DNA from: Parvibaculum sp040390855
GTDB taxonomy: Bacteria > Pseudomonadota > Alphaproteobacteria > Parvibaculales > Parvibaculaceae
DNA length: 25,419 nucleotides
Assembly (NCBI GenBank): GCA_040390855.1
Contig: JAZJXO010000018.1
Coordinates: 1-25,419, forward strand
Direction of reading: 5' to 3'
Positions 14,622 through 23,027 of the stretch are shown here, piece after piece. A program made the translations under genes and the position numbers. Every line of letters starts with the position of its first letter. Position 1 is the stretch's first letter. The notes beneath the pieces are model-generated. The model made no database searches, was not told where the DNA came from, and worked only from the letters and a program-made list of their open reading frames with translations.

Positions 14622-15416
14622 ATGGACCGCTTGGACCAGCTCGAAAGCCAGAGCGTTTACATTTTCCGCGAAGCCTTCAACCGCATCGAAAACATAGCGA
14701 TGCTGTGGTCGCTGGGCAAAGACTCCAATGTGATGATCTGGCTCGCCCGCAAGGCTTTTCTGGGCCATGTGCCGTTCCCCGTTATGCATGTCGATACGGA
14801 ACGCAAGTTCCCCGAAATGTACGAGTTCCGTGATCGCTACGCGAAGGAATGGGGCCTCAATTTCATCCGTGAACTGTGCCCGCCGCTTGAGTCAACCGAC
14901 GAAACCCTGCCGCCCGCCGCCCGTTCAGCTGCACGCAAGACCGAGGGTCTGAAACTCGCCATCAAGAAACACGGTTTCAATGCACTCTTCGCCGGCATCC
15001 GCCGCGACGAAGAGGCGACGCGCGCCAAAGAACGCGTGTTCAGCCCGCGCGGCCTGGCCGGTCAGTGGGACTTCAAGGACCAGCCGCCGGAATTCTGGGA
15101 CCAGTACAAGACCGACTTTCCGCCGGGAACGCATATCCGCGTACATCCGCTGCTGCACTGGACCGAAATCGACATCTGGCTTTACACGCAGCGCGAACAG
15201 ATCCCGACAATCCCGCTCTATTTCTCGAACAACGGCCTGCGTTACCGCTCGCTGGGGGACAAGGACATCACCAATCCGGTGAAGAGCAACGCCTCGACGA
15301 TTGAAGAGATCATCGAGGAACTGCGCACGACCAAAGTGTCGGAACGCTCCGGTCGCGCCATGGACCATGAATCCGAGGATGCATTTGAGCGTCTTCGCGC
15401 TGACGGCTACCTGTAA
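14622..15416 (+). CDS. cysD: Sulfate adenylyltransferase subunit 2
   Basis: CysD is the ATP-pyrophosphatase subunit that, with the GTPase CysN, makes adenosine 5'-phosphosulfate (APS) from sulfate and ATP. 264 residues from ATG 14622, chosen because GGAAAGG lies upstream and MDRLDQLESQ aligns with the usual start; a GTG at 14571 is possible but less likely. The PP-loop is SLGKDSNVM (about 31-39); FPVMHVDTERKFPEMYEFRD, AGIRRDEEATRAKER and SERSGRAMDHE are family blocks. It is shorter than the E. coli protein (302), mostly through a compact region before the end, as in a short form of the subunit. cysNC follows after 10 bases. Confidence 0.95.
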   Translation: MDRLDQLESQSVYIFREAFNRIENIAMLWSLGKDSNVMIWLARKAFLGHVPFPVMHVDTERKFPEMYEFRDRYAKEWGLNFIRELCPPLESTDETLPPAARSAARKTEGLKLAIKKHGFNALFAGIRRDEEATRAKERVFSPRGLAGQWDFKDQPPEFWDQYKTDFPPGTHIRVHPLLHWTEIDIWLYTQREQIPTIPLYFSNNGLRYRSLGDKDITNPVKSNASTIEEIIEELRTTKVSERSGRAMDHESEDAFERLRADGYL

Positions 15417-15426
15417 GGAACGGACG

Positions 15427-17337
15427 ATGACTGAAGTATCTGCAAAAATCGCCCAGACCTCATCAGAACTCGCCGCTGTGCGCGACCTGATGCGCATCGT
15501 GATCGTGGGGCATGTCGACCATGGCAAATCTACGCTTGTCGGCCGCCTGTTCCACGACACGGGCTCGTTGCCCGACGGCAAATATGAAGCGATCAAAGCG
15601 CAATCTGAAAAACGCGGCGTGCCCTTTGAATGGGCCTTCCTCATGGACGCGCTTCAGGCAGAGCGCGATCAGGGCATCACCATCGACACGAGCCAGATCT
15701 GGTTCAAGACCGATGCCCGCGACTACACGATCATCGACGCGCCGGGCCACAAGGAATTCCTGAAAAACATGATCACTGGCGCCGCGCAGTCCGACGCCGC
15801 GCTCCTCATCATCGACGCATATGAAGGCGTGAAAGAACAGTCTAAGCGCCACGGCTATCTGCTGCATCTCATGGGTATCAAACAGGTCGCCGTCGCGGTC
15901 AACAAGATGGATCTTGCAGGCTATAGCCAGAAGACTTTTGACGACATCGAGCGCGAATACCGCGCCTATCTCACCTCTATCGGCGTGACACCGACCTTTG
16001 TTATCCCCGTGTCAGCCCGCGAAGGCGATAATATCGTCACGCCGTCCACAGCGATGAACTGGTACAAAGGCCCCACCGTCGTAAAAGCGCTGGACAGCTT
16101 TGCGAGCGGCAAGCCTGAGACCGAAGCCCCGCTGCGCCTGCCGGTGCAGGACGTCTACAAATTCGACGCGCGCCGCATCATCGCGGGCCGTATCGAAACA
16201 GGCCGCATCGCTGTTGGTGATGAACTGATTTTCTCGCCGTCGAACAAATCGGCCCGTGTGAAGTCGATCGAATACTGGTCAACGATTCCCGGTGCGAAGG
16301 CCCCGACCGCAAGTGAAGCCGGTTACTCCGTCGGCATCACGCTCGACGAACAGATATTTGTTGAACGCGGCGAAATCGCCAGCCATGTGGCAACCGCACC
16401 TGTGGAAACCGATGTGTTCCGAGCCAAGATTTTCTGGCTCGGCCATGAGCCCATGACACTCGGCAAGGCCTACAAGCTGAAGCTGGGCACGCTGGAAGCA
16501 CAGGTCACTGTACAATCCATCGAACGCATCATTGACACGTCCGACCTGTCCAACACTGCGTCATTGCAGGTCGAACGCAATCAGGTCGCTGAAGTTGTTC
16601 TGCGCTCACGCCGTATGCTGGCGCTGGACAGTTTCATCGACCTTCCGAGCACGGGCCGCTTCGTGCTTGTTGAAAAGTTCGACATTGCTGGTGGCGGCAT
16701 CATCTCGATGGAAGGCTATTCTGACCAGCGCGATGCCATCACCGCTCGCGGCACCAATATCACGCGTGCTAAACACACGATCACGGATGAGGCCCGTGCC
16801 TTCCGCAATGGTCACAAAGGCGGCGTGTTGTGGTTCACCGGTCTTTCGGGTGCGGGCAAATCGACACTCGCCATGGCGCTCGAAAAGCGTCTCTTCGACA
16901 AAGGCTACAACGTCTATGTGCTCGACGGTGACAATGTCCGTCACGGGCTCAATGCGAACTTGAGTTTCTCGCCGGAAGACCGTACGGAAAATATCCGCCG
17001 CGTCGGCGAAGTGGCCGCTCTGTTTGAACGTGCCGGAACGCTGGCGATCACTGCCTTTATCTCGCCCTACCGTTCCGACCGCGACCGCGCCCGCGAGGCC
17101 GCAGGCACAGGCTTCCATGAAATCTACGTGAAGGCCGACGTCGCCACCTGTGAGGGCCGCGACCCCAAGGGGCTCTATGCCAAAGCCCGTTCAGGTGAAA
17201 TTAAAGACTTCACCGGCATCTCGGCACCTTATGAAGCGCCGGAAACGCCCGAGCTTGTCATAGACACGGCGTCCACTGGGCTGGACGAATGTCTTGATCA
17301 ACTCGTTAGCTATGTAGAAGCTAAGTTCAGGGTATAG
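15427..17337 (+). CDS. cysNC: Bifunctional sulfate adenylyltransferase subunit 1 / APS kinase
   Basis: A 636-residue fusion. The N-terminal CysN half is an EF-Tu-like GTPase (P-loop GHVDHGKST about 28-36, DAPGH, NKMD) driving APS synthesis. The C-terminal CysC half (from about 460, P-loop GLSGAGKST near 474, then LDGDNVRHGLN and FISPYRSDRDRARE) phosphorylates APS to PAPS. ATG 15427 has AAGGA upstream and follows the cysD stop by ten bases. The switch region (WAFLMDALQAERDQGITIDT) and short linkers look closer to a divergent CysN group than to the enterobacterial form. It resembles rhizobial NodQ in layout, with cysD as NodP. No PAPS reductase (cysH) or sulfite reductase is in the window, so the PAPS could feed either cysteine synthesis elsewhere or sulfation. 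Confidence 0.96.
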   Translation: MTEVSAKIAQTSSELAAVRDLMRIVIVGHVDHGKSTLVGRLFHDTGSLPDGKYEAIKAQSEKRGVPFEWAFLMDALQAERDQGITIDTSQIWFKTDARDYTIIDAPGHKEFLKNMITGAAQSDAALLIIDAYEGVKEQSKRHGYLLHLMGIKQVAVAVNKMDLAGYSQKTFDDIEREYRAYLTSIGVTPTFVIPVSAREGDNIVTPSTAMNWYKGPTVVKALDSFASGKPETEAPLRLPVQDVYKFDARRIIAGRIETGRIAVGDELIFSPSNKSARVKSIEYWSTIPGAKAPTASEAGYSVGITLDEQIFVERGEIASHVATAPVETDVFRAKIFWLGHEPMTLGKAYKLKLGTLEAQVTVQSIERIIDTSDLSNTASLQVERNQVAEVVLRSRRMLALDSFIDLPSTGRFVLVEKFDIAGGGIISMEGYSDQRDAITARGTNITRAKHTITDEARAFRNGHKGGVLWFTGLSGAGKSTLAMALEKRLFDKGYNVYVLDGDNVRHGLNANLSFSPEDRTENIRRVGEVAALFERAGTLAITAFISPYRSDRDRAREAAGTGFHEIYVKADVATCEGRDPKGLYAKARSGEIKDFTGISAPYEAPETPELVIDTASTGLDECLDQLVSYVEAKFRV

Positions 17338-17374
17338 AATCAGGCCTCTACGCGCTTGAACCTGGAGCTTATGA

Positions 17375-18361
17375 ATGAGTGTTCTCGTCACTGGCGGTGC
17401 CGGTTACATCGGCTGCCATATGGTGATCGATTTGTTGAATTCCGGTGAGGAGGTTGTCGTGATCGACAATCTCACCACGGGGTTTGACTGGGCCGTGCAG
17501 GTGCCTGACAAGCTCTATGTCGGCGATATTGCGGACGAGGCGCTCGTCACAAAAATCATCAAGGACCACAGGGTCGAAGCCGTCATCCATTTTGCCGGTT
17601 CGGTCATCGTGCCGGAGTCAGTTTCCGATCCGCTCAAATACTATCTCAACAACACCTCGAAATCGCGCAGTCTGATCGAGACCTGCGTTAAGGCAGGCGT
17701 CGATCATTTTATTTTTTCGTCGACCGCCGCTGTCTACGGGATGCCCGACACGGCGACCGTCGACGAGGATGTGCCGCTCAATCCTTTGTCACCCTATGGC
17801 CGCTCCAAGCTGATGACCGAATGGATGCTGCGCGACATGGCCGCCGCCCATGATATGACCTATGCGGCGCTGCGCTACTTCAATGTCGCGGGCGGTGACC
17901 CGCAGGGCCGTGTCGGCCAGTCAACCGCCAATGCCACACATCTGATCAAAGTCGCTTGCCAGACGGCGCTCGGCATCCGCGATCACATTGACGTTTACGG
18001 CAGCGACTACCCGACACCGGACGGCACCTGCATCCGTGATTATATTCATGTCAGCGATCTTGCATTTGCGCATACATCGGCGCTCAAATATCTGCGCGGC
18101 GGCGGGGAGAGCCTTGTGGCAAATTGTGGCTATGGCCACGGTTTCTCCGTGAACCAAGTATTGGAATCAGTACGGCGTGTGGCCGGACACGACTTTGACA
18201 TTCGCCACGGGCCGCGCCGTCCGGGCGATCCGGCCTCTGTCGTCTCCAACCCGGCCAGGGCCAAGGCGGTGCTGGGCTGGACACCGAAATACGATGATCT
18301 TGACCTTATCGTCGGCCACGCAATGAACTGGGAAAACCACCTTCGAAAACGCAATGTTTGA
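17375..18361 (+). CDS. galE: UDP-glucose 4-epimerase
   Basis: Short-chain dehydrogenase-type epimerase that interconverts UDP-glucose and UDP-galactose using bound NAD. 328 residues: NAD motif TGGAGYIG near the start, FSSTAAVYG, and the catalytic pair Y141/K145 (SPYGRSK). RDYIHVSDLA and RRPGDPASVVSNPAKA-like sequence (here NPARAKAVLGW) complete the family pattern. ATG 17375 is in frame; another ATG four bases upstream is not. CTGGAG lies upstream. The 37-base gap from cysNC suggests co-transcription, placing a sugar-nucleotide enzyme with PAPS synthesis, as would fit a sulfated surface polysaccharide; that link is inferred. Confidence 0.94.
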   Translation: MSVLVTGGAGYIGCHMVIDLLNSGEEVVVIDNLTTGFDWAVQVPDKLYVGDIADEALVTKIIKDHRVEAVIHFAGSVIVPESVSDPLKYYLNNTSKSRSLIETCVKAGVDHFIFSSTAAVYGMPDTATVDEDVPLNPLSPYGRSKLMTEWMLRDMAAAHDMTYAALRYFNVAGGDPQGRVGQSTANATHLIKVACQTALGIRDHIDVYGSDYPTPDGTCIRDYIHVSDLAFAHTSALKYLRGGGESLVANCGYGHGFSVNQVLESVRRVAGHDFDIRHGPRRPGDPASVVSNPARAKAVLGWTPKYDDLDLIVGHAMNWENHLRKRNV

Positions 18362-18661
18362 GTTAAACTCGAACGTTCGGACTTGTGTTAATGAGTTCAG
18401 ACTGCGGAAATAAGGGCAACGTCAAGTCTGTGTTTCTAATCGCGCCCCGTGCGGTTTACATAATTGTTTTCGACCTGCTTCTCGTCATTTTGCTGTCCGT
18501 GACCTGCCACTGAAGTTTCCCCCATTTTGCGGCGCAATATAGTGAAATATAAATTCATTTATTGTTGACTGAGGACTGTGGCAGGTTCCACTCATCGCCA
18601 GCATTTAACTGAGTGTGAGTAGTTCCGTTGTTATGGATCTAACGCCGGTTGATTTGCACAT
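18362..18661. other. 300-bp gap with inverted ACCTGCCAC ends
   Basis: No gene. ACCTGCCAC (18502-18510) is perfectly inverted at 18578-18586 (GTGGCAGGT), bounding 85 bases of AT-rich sequence. The ends recall IS3-type termini (TGACCTGCC and similar), so this may be the scar of a small element, but no transposase sequence is seen inside. A TTGACT at 18565 lacks a matching -10 box; I could not place the glmU promoter. Confidence 0.35.
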
Positions 18662-20032
18662 ATGACGCAAGGCCAGATGAAAACTGAAAATGTAATAGTC
18701 ATTCTTGCTGCGGGTAAAAGCACGCGCATGAAGTCGGCCCTCCCCAAAGCGCTGCACGAAATTGCGGGACGGACCATGCTCGGTCATGTCCTCTCCACCG
18801 TGATGTCACTCGACAATGCATCACCGGTTCTCGTCATCGGCCCCGGCATGGACAAAGTTGCTGACCACGCGCGTGAGTGGGCTCCTTCGATTTCAACTGC
18901 CATTCAGCAAGATCAGCGAGGCACAGGCGACGCGGTGAAGGCAGCTTTACCTTCCATCACCACAAAAACAGGCGTCGCACTCGTTGTCTTCGGCGACACG
19001 CCGCTGGTGCGCGCCGAAACGCTGAGCGAGATGATCAATGCCTGCAGCGGCAATACTGCTGTCGTCGTGCTGGGTTTTGTGTCCGCAAATCCTGCACCTT
19101 ACGGCCGCCTCGTTCTCGACGCGCAGAAGAACCTCACCAAGATCGTCGAGGCAAAAGATGCGACACGGGAAGAGTTTTCAATCAACCTGTGCAACGGCGG
19201 CGCGATGGCGATCCGTATCGAACATCTGGCGTCATTACTCGCCAAGCTGAGCGACGGCAACAAGGCCGGTGAATTCTATCTGACGGACATCGTCACGCAT
19301 GCGCGCGCAGCACAACTCGGCTGCACGGTTGTCTCAGCACCTGAAGCCGATATTCAGGGCGTCAACAGTCGCGCCGATCTCGCCACCGTCGAAGCTGAAA
19401 TGCAGCGCCGCCTGCGTACCAAAGCTATGGCCGACGGCGTCACACTGTCAGATCCCGATACGATCTATCTCTCTGCCGACACGGTTATCGGGCAGGACGT
19501 CACAATCGGCCAGAATGTCGTAATCGGTACCGGGGTCACCATCGCGTCAGGCGTGGTCATCAAACCCTTCACGCATCTTGAAGGCGCGACAATAGAGGAA
19601 GGCGCTTTGATCGGTCCCTTCGCGCGTATCCGTCCGGGCTCCGAAATCGGCCGTGATGTGCATATCGGCAATTTTGTCGAGACCAAAAAAGCTAAAATCG
19701 AGACCGGCGCAAAGATCAACCATCTGACCTATATTGGCGATGCGCGGATCGGTGCGCGCACGAATATCGGGGCAGGGACCATCACCTGCAATTACGACGG
19801 CTTCAACAAGCACTTTACCGACATCGGCAAGGACGCCTTCATCGGTTCTAATTCCTCGCTCGTCGCGCCGTTGAAAATCGGCGATGGTGCTTACATAGGC
19901 TCGGGCAGCGTCATTACCAAAGAGGTCGCGCCTGACGCGCTGGCAGTCGAGCGCAGCAGGCAATTTGAAAAAACAGGCTGGGCAGCGGGCTTCCGCGCAA
20001 AATTTCAGCATTTGAAGAAGGCCCCTAAATAA
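18662..20032 (+). CDS. glmU: Bifunctional GlcN-1-P acetyltransferase / GlcNAc-1-P uridylyltransferase
   Basis: GlmU makes UDP-GlcNAc for peptidoglycan and lipopolysaccharide. 456 residues: an N-terminal pyrophosphorylase domain (LAAGKSTRMKSALPKALHEI, QRGTGDAV, FGDTPLV, NLCNGGAMAI) and a C-terminal left-handed beta-helix acetyltransferase of hexapeptide repeats from about 265 (VIGQDVTIGQNVVIGTGVTI, FVETKKAKI, IGAGTITCNYDG, FIGSNSSLVAP). Two starts are possible: ATG 18662, used here, and ATG 18677 with AAGG close upstream; the conserved part begins just after the second. Its TAA overlaps the ATG of glmS by one base, so the two UDP-GlcNAc genes are coupled. Confidence 0.97.
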   Translation: MTQGQMKTENVIVILAAGKSTRMKSALPKALHEIAGRTMLGHVLSTVMSLDNASPVLVIGPGMDKVADHAREWAPSISTAIQQDQRGTGDAVKAALPSITTKTGVALVVFGDTPLVRAETLSEMINACSGNTAVVVLGFVSANPAPYGRLVLDAQKNLTKIVEAKDATREEFSINLCNGGAMAIRIEHLASLLAKLSDGNKAGEFYLTDIVTHARAAQLGCTVVSAPEADIQGVNSRADLATVEAEMQRRLRTKAMADGVTLSDPDTIYLSADTVIGQDVTIGQNVVIGTGVTIASGVVIKPFTHLEGATIEEGALIGPFARIRPGSEIGRDVHIGNFVETKKAKIETGAKINHLTYIGDARIGARTNIGAGTITCNYDGFNKHFTDIGKDAFIGSNSSLVAPLKIGDGAYIGSGSVITKEVAPDALAVERSRQFEKTGWAAGFRAKFQHLKKAPK

Positions 20033-21855
20033 TGTGCGGCATCGTTGGTGTTCTGGGAGAGAAAGATGCAGCCCCGATTATTCTTGATGCATTGAAGCGT
20101 CTTGAGTATCGCGGATATGATTCAGCGGGTGTCGCAACGCTGATTGACGGCAAAATTCAACGCCGCCGCGCGGAAGGCAAACTCTTCAATCTCGAAAAAG
20201 CACTCGATATCGCGCCGCTCGACGGCACGATCGGTATCGGCCATACGCGTTGGGCGACACACGGCGCTCCGAATGAAAACAACGCGCATCCCCATGCGAC
20301 CGACCGCGTTGCCATCGTACATAACGGCATCATCGAAAACTTCCGGGAGTTACGTGAAAAACTGACTAAAGACGGTGCGCGTTTTTCAACAGAAACAGAC
20401 AGCGAGGTCATCGCCCATCTCGTCACTCACAATCTCACCAAAGGCATGAACCCGCGCGAAGCAGCTCGTGCCGCCCTGACAGAACTTGAAGGCGCTTTCG
20501 CACTCGGCATTATTTTCAACGGGGAAAATGATCTCATCATCGGTGCCCGTCGCGGTTGCCCGCTAGCAGTCGGCTATGGCCAAGGGGCGATGTATCTGGG
20601 GTCTGATGCCTTTGCACTCGCGCCCATGACCAACCGTATTGCTTTTATGGAAGAAGGCGATCGCGTGGAAGTTACCCGCGCCGGAGCGAATTTTTTCGAT
20701 GCAGATAACAAGCCCGTCGAACGCGCGATCCGTCTTACCGACGTTAACAGCGCCATGGTGGACAAGGGCAATTATCGTCATTTCATGGCAAAGGAAATTT
20801 TCGAGCAGCCGGAAGTCATCGGCCACACGCTGAGCGAATATATCAACCCTATTGACGATACGCTGCGCCTGCCGGAACTCCCCCTTGATCTCGCCACGCT
20901 TCCGCGCATTACCATCATCGCTTGCGGTACGGCCTCTTATGCCGGTCACGTTGCAAAATACTGGTTTGAGAAATACGCCCGTATCTCCGTCGAAGTCGAC
21001 ATCGCCTCCGAGTTTCGCTACCGCGAAGCAGCGCTGCCCAAAGGCGGCCTCGCTATCTTCATTTCGCAGTCCGGCGAAACAGCCGACACGCTAGCCGCAT
21101 TGCGCTATTGCAAATCACAGGGTCAGACCATTCTCTCTGTCGTCAATGTAACGGAAAGCTCTATAGCGCGTGACAGCGATGTGATCATGCCGACTTATGC
21201 CGGACCAGAAATCGGTGTGGCTTCCACAAAAGCCTTCACCTGTCAGCTTACAGCGCTTGCCGCTCTCGTTCTCGCGGTTGGCGAAGCGCGCGGTACGCTC
21301 TCATCTGATGAAACGCGCAGGCTTGCCCGCATATTGATGGAAACGCCGCGTCATGTTGCCGAAGCCTTGCAACAGGACGACGCCATACGCACCCTCGCCG
21401 CCGAAATCGCAAAAGTGCGCGACGTGCTTTATCTCGGTCGCGGCCACTTCTTCCCGATTGCGCTTGAAGGCGCATTGAAGCTCAAGGAAATTTCTTACAT
21501 TCATGCTGAAGGCTATGCCGCTGGTGAATTAAAACACGGCCCCATCGCTCTTATCGATGAGAATGTGCCGATCATTACCATCGCGCCGGTCGATGCCCTG
21601 TTTGAAAAGACCGTGTCAAACATGCAGGAAGTGATCGCGCGCGGCGGCAAGGTCCTGCTTATCTCCGACAAGGCGGGCATTGCCCGCGCAGGGATGGACG
21701 CATGGGCCTGTGTCGAAGTCCCTGCTGTTGATCCGCTGATTGCGCCCATTGTGACCGCCATACCGGTGCAGCTTCTTGCTTATCATGCGGCGGTGTCAAA
21801 GGGCACGGACGTTGACCAGCCGCGCAACCTTGCGAAGTCGGTGACGGTCGAATAA
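20032..21855 (+). CDS. glmS: Glutamine-fructose-6-phosphate aminotransferase (isomerizing)
   Basis: GlmS makes glucosamine-6-phosphate from fructose-6-phosphate and glutamine, the entry step to UDP-GlcNAc. 607 residues, the usual length. The glutaminase nucleophile is Cys2 (M-CGIVGVLG); GHTRWATHGAPNENNAHPH and VVHNGIIEN-like IVHNGIIENF follow. Two SIS sugar-binding domains carry ISQSGETADTLAAL, GVASTKAFTCQ and LGRGHFFPIALEGALKLKEI; the end DQPRNLAKSVTVE is the conserved C-terminus. It starts at ATG 20032, overlapping the glmU stop. A possible terminator hairpin is 29 bases downstream. Confidence 0.98.
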   Translation: MCGIVGVLGEKDAAPIILDALKRLEYRGYDSAGVATLIDGKIQRRRAEGKLFNLEKALDIAPLDGTIGIGHTRWATHGAPNENNAHPHATDRVAIVHNGIIENFRELREKLTKDGARFSTETDSEVIAHLVTHNLTKGMNPREAARAALTELEGAFALGIIFNGENDLIIGARRGCPLAVGYGQGAMYLGSDAFALAPMTNRIAFMEEGDRVEVTRAGANFFDADNKPVERAIRLTDVNSAMVDKGNYRHFMAKEIFEQPEVIGHTLSEYINPIDDTLRLPELPLDLATLPRITIIACGTASYAGHVAKYWFEKYARISVEVDIASEFRYREAALPKGGLAIFISQSGETADTLAALRYCKSQGQTILSVVNVTESSIARDSDVIMPTYAGPEIGVASTKAFTCQLTALAALVLAVGEARGTLSSDETRRLARILMETPRHVAEALQQDDAIRTLAAEIAKVRDVLYLGRGHFFPIALEGALKLKEISYIHAEGYAAGELKHGPIALIDENVPIITIAPVDALFEKTVSNMQEVIARGGKVLLISDKAGIARAGMDAWACVEVPAVDPLIAPIVTAIPVQLLAYHAAVSKGTDVDQPRNLAKSVTVE

Positions 21856-21884
21856 GAGCCTGTTGATTCTGAATAGCCCCTGTG

Positions 21885-21906
21885 GGATGAAAATAAAGAT
21901 TCATCC
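21885..21906 (+). terminator. Terminator-like hairpin after glmS
   Basis: Seven-base stem GGATGAA/TTCATCC with an eight-base loop, 29 bases after the glmS stop, followed by an A/T-rich but not T-only tract (ATAAAAATATAG). It is probably the end of the glmU-glmS transcript. Confidence 0.5.
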
Positions 21907-21935
21907 ATAAAAATATAGTATCATCTAATTGAATA

Positions 21936-22156
21936 TGTTCGCCGTCAGGGCCTATGGCGCAGATTTGAGGTTGTAGCTTAAGGAGTATTTAGTTCTCGTC
22001 GCAGTGACGGAGGACTGGATATGAACAGCAAACACCCGAGCTCCAAGAGGCCTGCCGAGCAGGTGGTCAAAGACATCCGGCGGGCGACGCGTCGGCATTT
22101 TTCGGCTGAAGACAAGATCAGGATCGTGCTGGAAGGTTTGCGCGGCGAGGACAGCA
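21936..22156 (+). mobile_element. Truncated IS3-family element: left end plus start of orfA
   Basis: A candidate terminus TGTTCGCCGTCAGG begins near 21936, then a leader and, from ATG 22021, 45 codons of an IS3-family OrfA: MNSKHPSSKRPAEQVVKDIR, ATRRHFSAEDKIRIVLEGL, RGEDS. That is the N-terminal HTH part of a transposase that normally continues IAELCRREGI. The frame then runs into unrelated sequence, which is the antisense of a phospholipase D gene, so everything after about 22156 is lost. The terminus resembles the 52-bp repeat at the two window ends, making this an older relative of the IS flanking the window. Confidence 0.8.
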
Positions 22157-22500
22157 GCAAAGATTGCGGCGAACGATTGACCGCCGTCTCGCAGCAGTCG
22201 AGTCCAATTGCCCGCGACTATTGGATTTTCAGCAACGCTCTGTTCGATCATGAGCTGGCGTTGCAAGATGTCGGCATTTTTGTTGCTGGCGCGCAATCGG
22301 CTGAGAGCGGCTTTGGTTTGTGCGATACTTAGCGGTCCGTGAGCACCTACAATCTTTGGATGGGATTTGGTGCTTATGTATTTGTCAATCAACGCATCAT
22401 AAGAGGGCACCGTCGCGCAGGCGGCGAGAGAGCTCATGACGAAAATTAGGCGAAAGAGGCGAGCACGCGCTTGTAGTCTTGATCTCGAGGCTGCGGGCAC
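22157..22500 (-). pseudogene. 3'-truncated phospholipase D-like lipoprotein gene
   Basis: From GTG 22500 the protein has a lipoprotein signal (basic start, FRLIFVMSSLAAC with lipobox LAAC, then ATVPSYDALIDKY). About 80 residues typical of the region before the first HKD motif in a group of phospholipase D/cardiolipin synthase-like proteins follow, including IEQSVAENPIVAGN, LLRDGGQSFAAIFAAVLAA. Homology stops at about 22157, where the IS fragment begins on the opposite strand. The frame continues by chance to 21952, reading antisense through IS DNA. No HKD catalytic motif remains, so the enzyme is dead. An intact relative would be about 500 residues, so a deletion removed the 3' part together with most of the IS. 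Confidence 0.72.
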
Positions 22501-22510
22501 AATTCACCAA

Positions 22511-22681
22511 TTACCGCTTTAGCGAATCTTTGATTGAGCCGACCGCGTTCTGGACCTTGCCTTTGGCTTGGTCGGATTTGCCGTCGGCTTCGAGCTTAGC
22601 GTCGCCTATGGCCTTCCCGACCGCGGCCTTGACCTTGCCTTTGATTTGCTTGCCAGAGCCAGAAATTCGATTTTTGTCCAT
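22511..22681 (-). CDS. CsbD-family stress protein
   Basis: 56 residues from ATG 22681: MDKNRISGSGKQIKGKVKAA, then GKAIGDAKLEADGKSDQAKG and KVQNAVGSIKDSLKR, the repeated hydrophilic K/G/A helix pattern of CsbD-like (UPF0337) proteins. These are abundant general-stress proteins of unknown biochemical role. An upstream in-frame start at 22714 would add 11 residues without homology. It shares strand with the truncated lipoprotein gene (10 bases downstream) and the DUF3309 gene. I searched by eye for an EcfG-type promoter (GGAAC-N17-CGTT) and found none convincing. Confidence 0.93.
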   Translation of the reverse strand: MDKNRISGSGKQIKGKVKAAVGKAIGDAKLEADGKSDQAKGKVQNAVGSIKDSLKR

Positions 22682-22782
22682 TTTCAATACTTTCGCTATC
22701 GTACGGTCGCGCATTGCGCCGCTGATGAAATGCTTTTTATAAGTTGTGCTCTCATTGTCGTGCGATGCAGACCGTGAGTGAT

Positions 22783-22811
22783 ATGGGACGAACGAGTTAG
22801 ATCCGTCCCAT
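22783..22811 (-). terminator. Hairpin over the end of the DUF3309 gene
   Basis: An eight-base stem ATGGGACG/CGTCCCAT with a 13-base loop spans the stop codon at 22797. There is no U-run after it on the minus strand. It is likely a transcript-end or stability hairpin. Confidence 0.4.
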
Positions 22812-22955
22812 CAACAGCAAGACCACAACAACGATGAGGACGAGGCCTAAGCCACCGCTCGGGAAATAACCCCAGTCGCGGCTATGTGACCAGCTTGGAA
22901 AGGACCCGACGAGCATCAGAATGAGAACGATCAGCAGAATGGTACCGATAGACAT
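22797..22955 (-). CDS. DUF3309 family small membrane protein
   Basis: A 52-residue protein: MSIGTILLIVLILMLVGSFP, then SWSHSRDWGYFPSGGLGLVL and IVVVVLLLMGRI. Two hydrophobic segments flank a short loop with the W-x-x-S-x-x-WGYxPSGG pattern characteristic of DUF3309, a small family common in proteobacteria and of unknown function. ATG 22955 is supported by AGGA about eight bases upstream. It lies between csbD and the hybrid kinase gene, all on the minus strand; a role at the membrane under stress is the usual guess. Confidence 0.9.
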   Translation of the reverse strand: MSIGTILLIVLILMLVGSFPSWSHSRDWGYFPSGGLGLVLIVVVVLLLMGRI

Positions 22956-23027
22956 GTTCAATTCCTAAAAATGAATGAGGCACACACTAGCTCTTACAAC
23001 TGTGACGGCGACAGGTTCGGAATACAC

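Noticed and set aside
20032..20034. glmS ribozyme or other riboswitch before glmS
   Set aside because: glmS overlaps glmU by one base, leaving no leader; glmS ribozymes are also a Gram-positive feature.
22681..23027. EcfG-type general stress promoters before csbD and the DUF3309 gene
   Set aside because: A GAAC-like box at about 23017 on the minus strand lacks a CGTT at the right distance, so no call was made.
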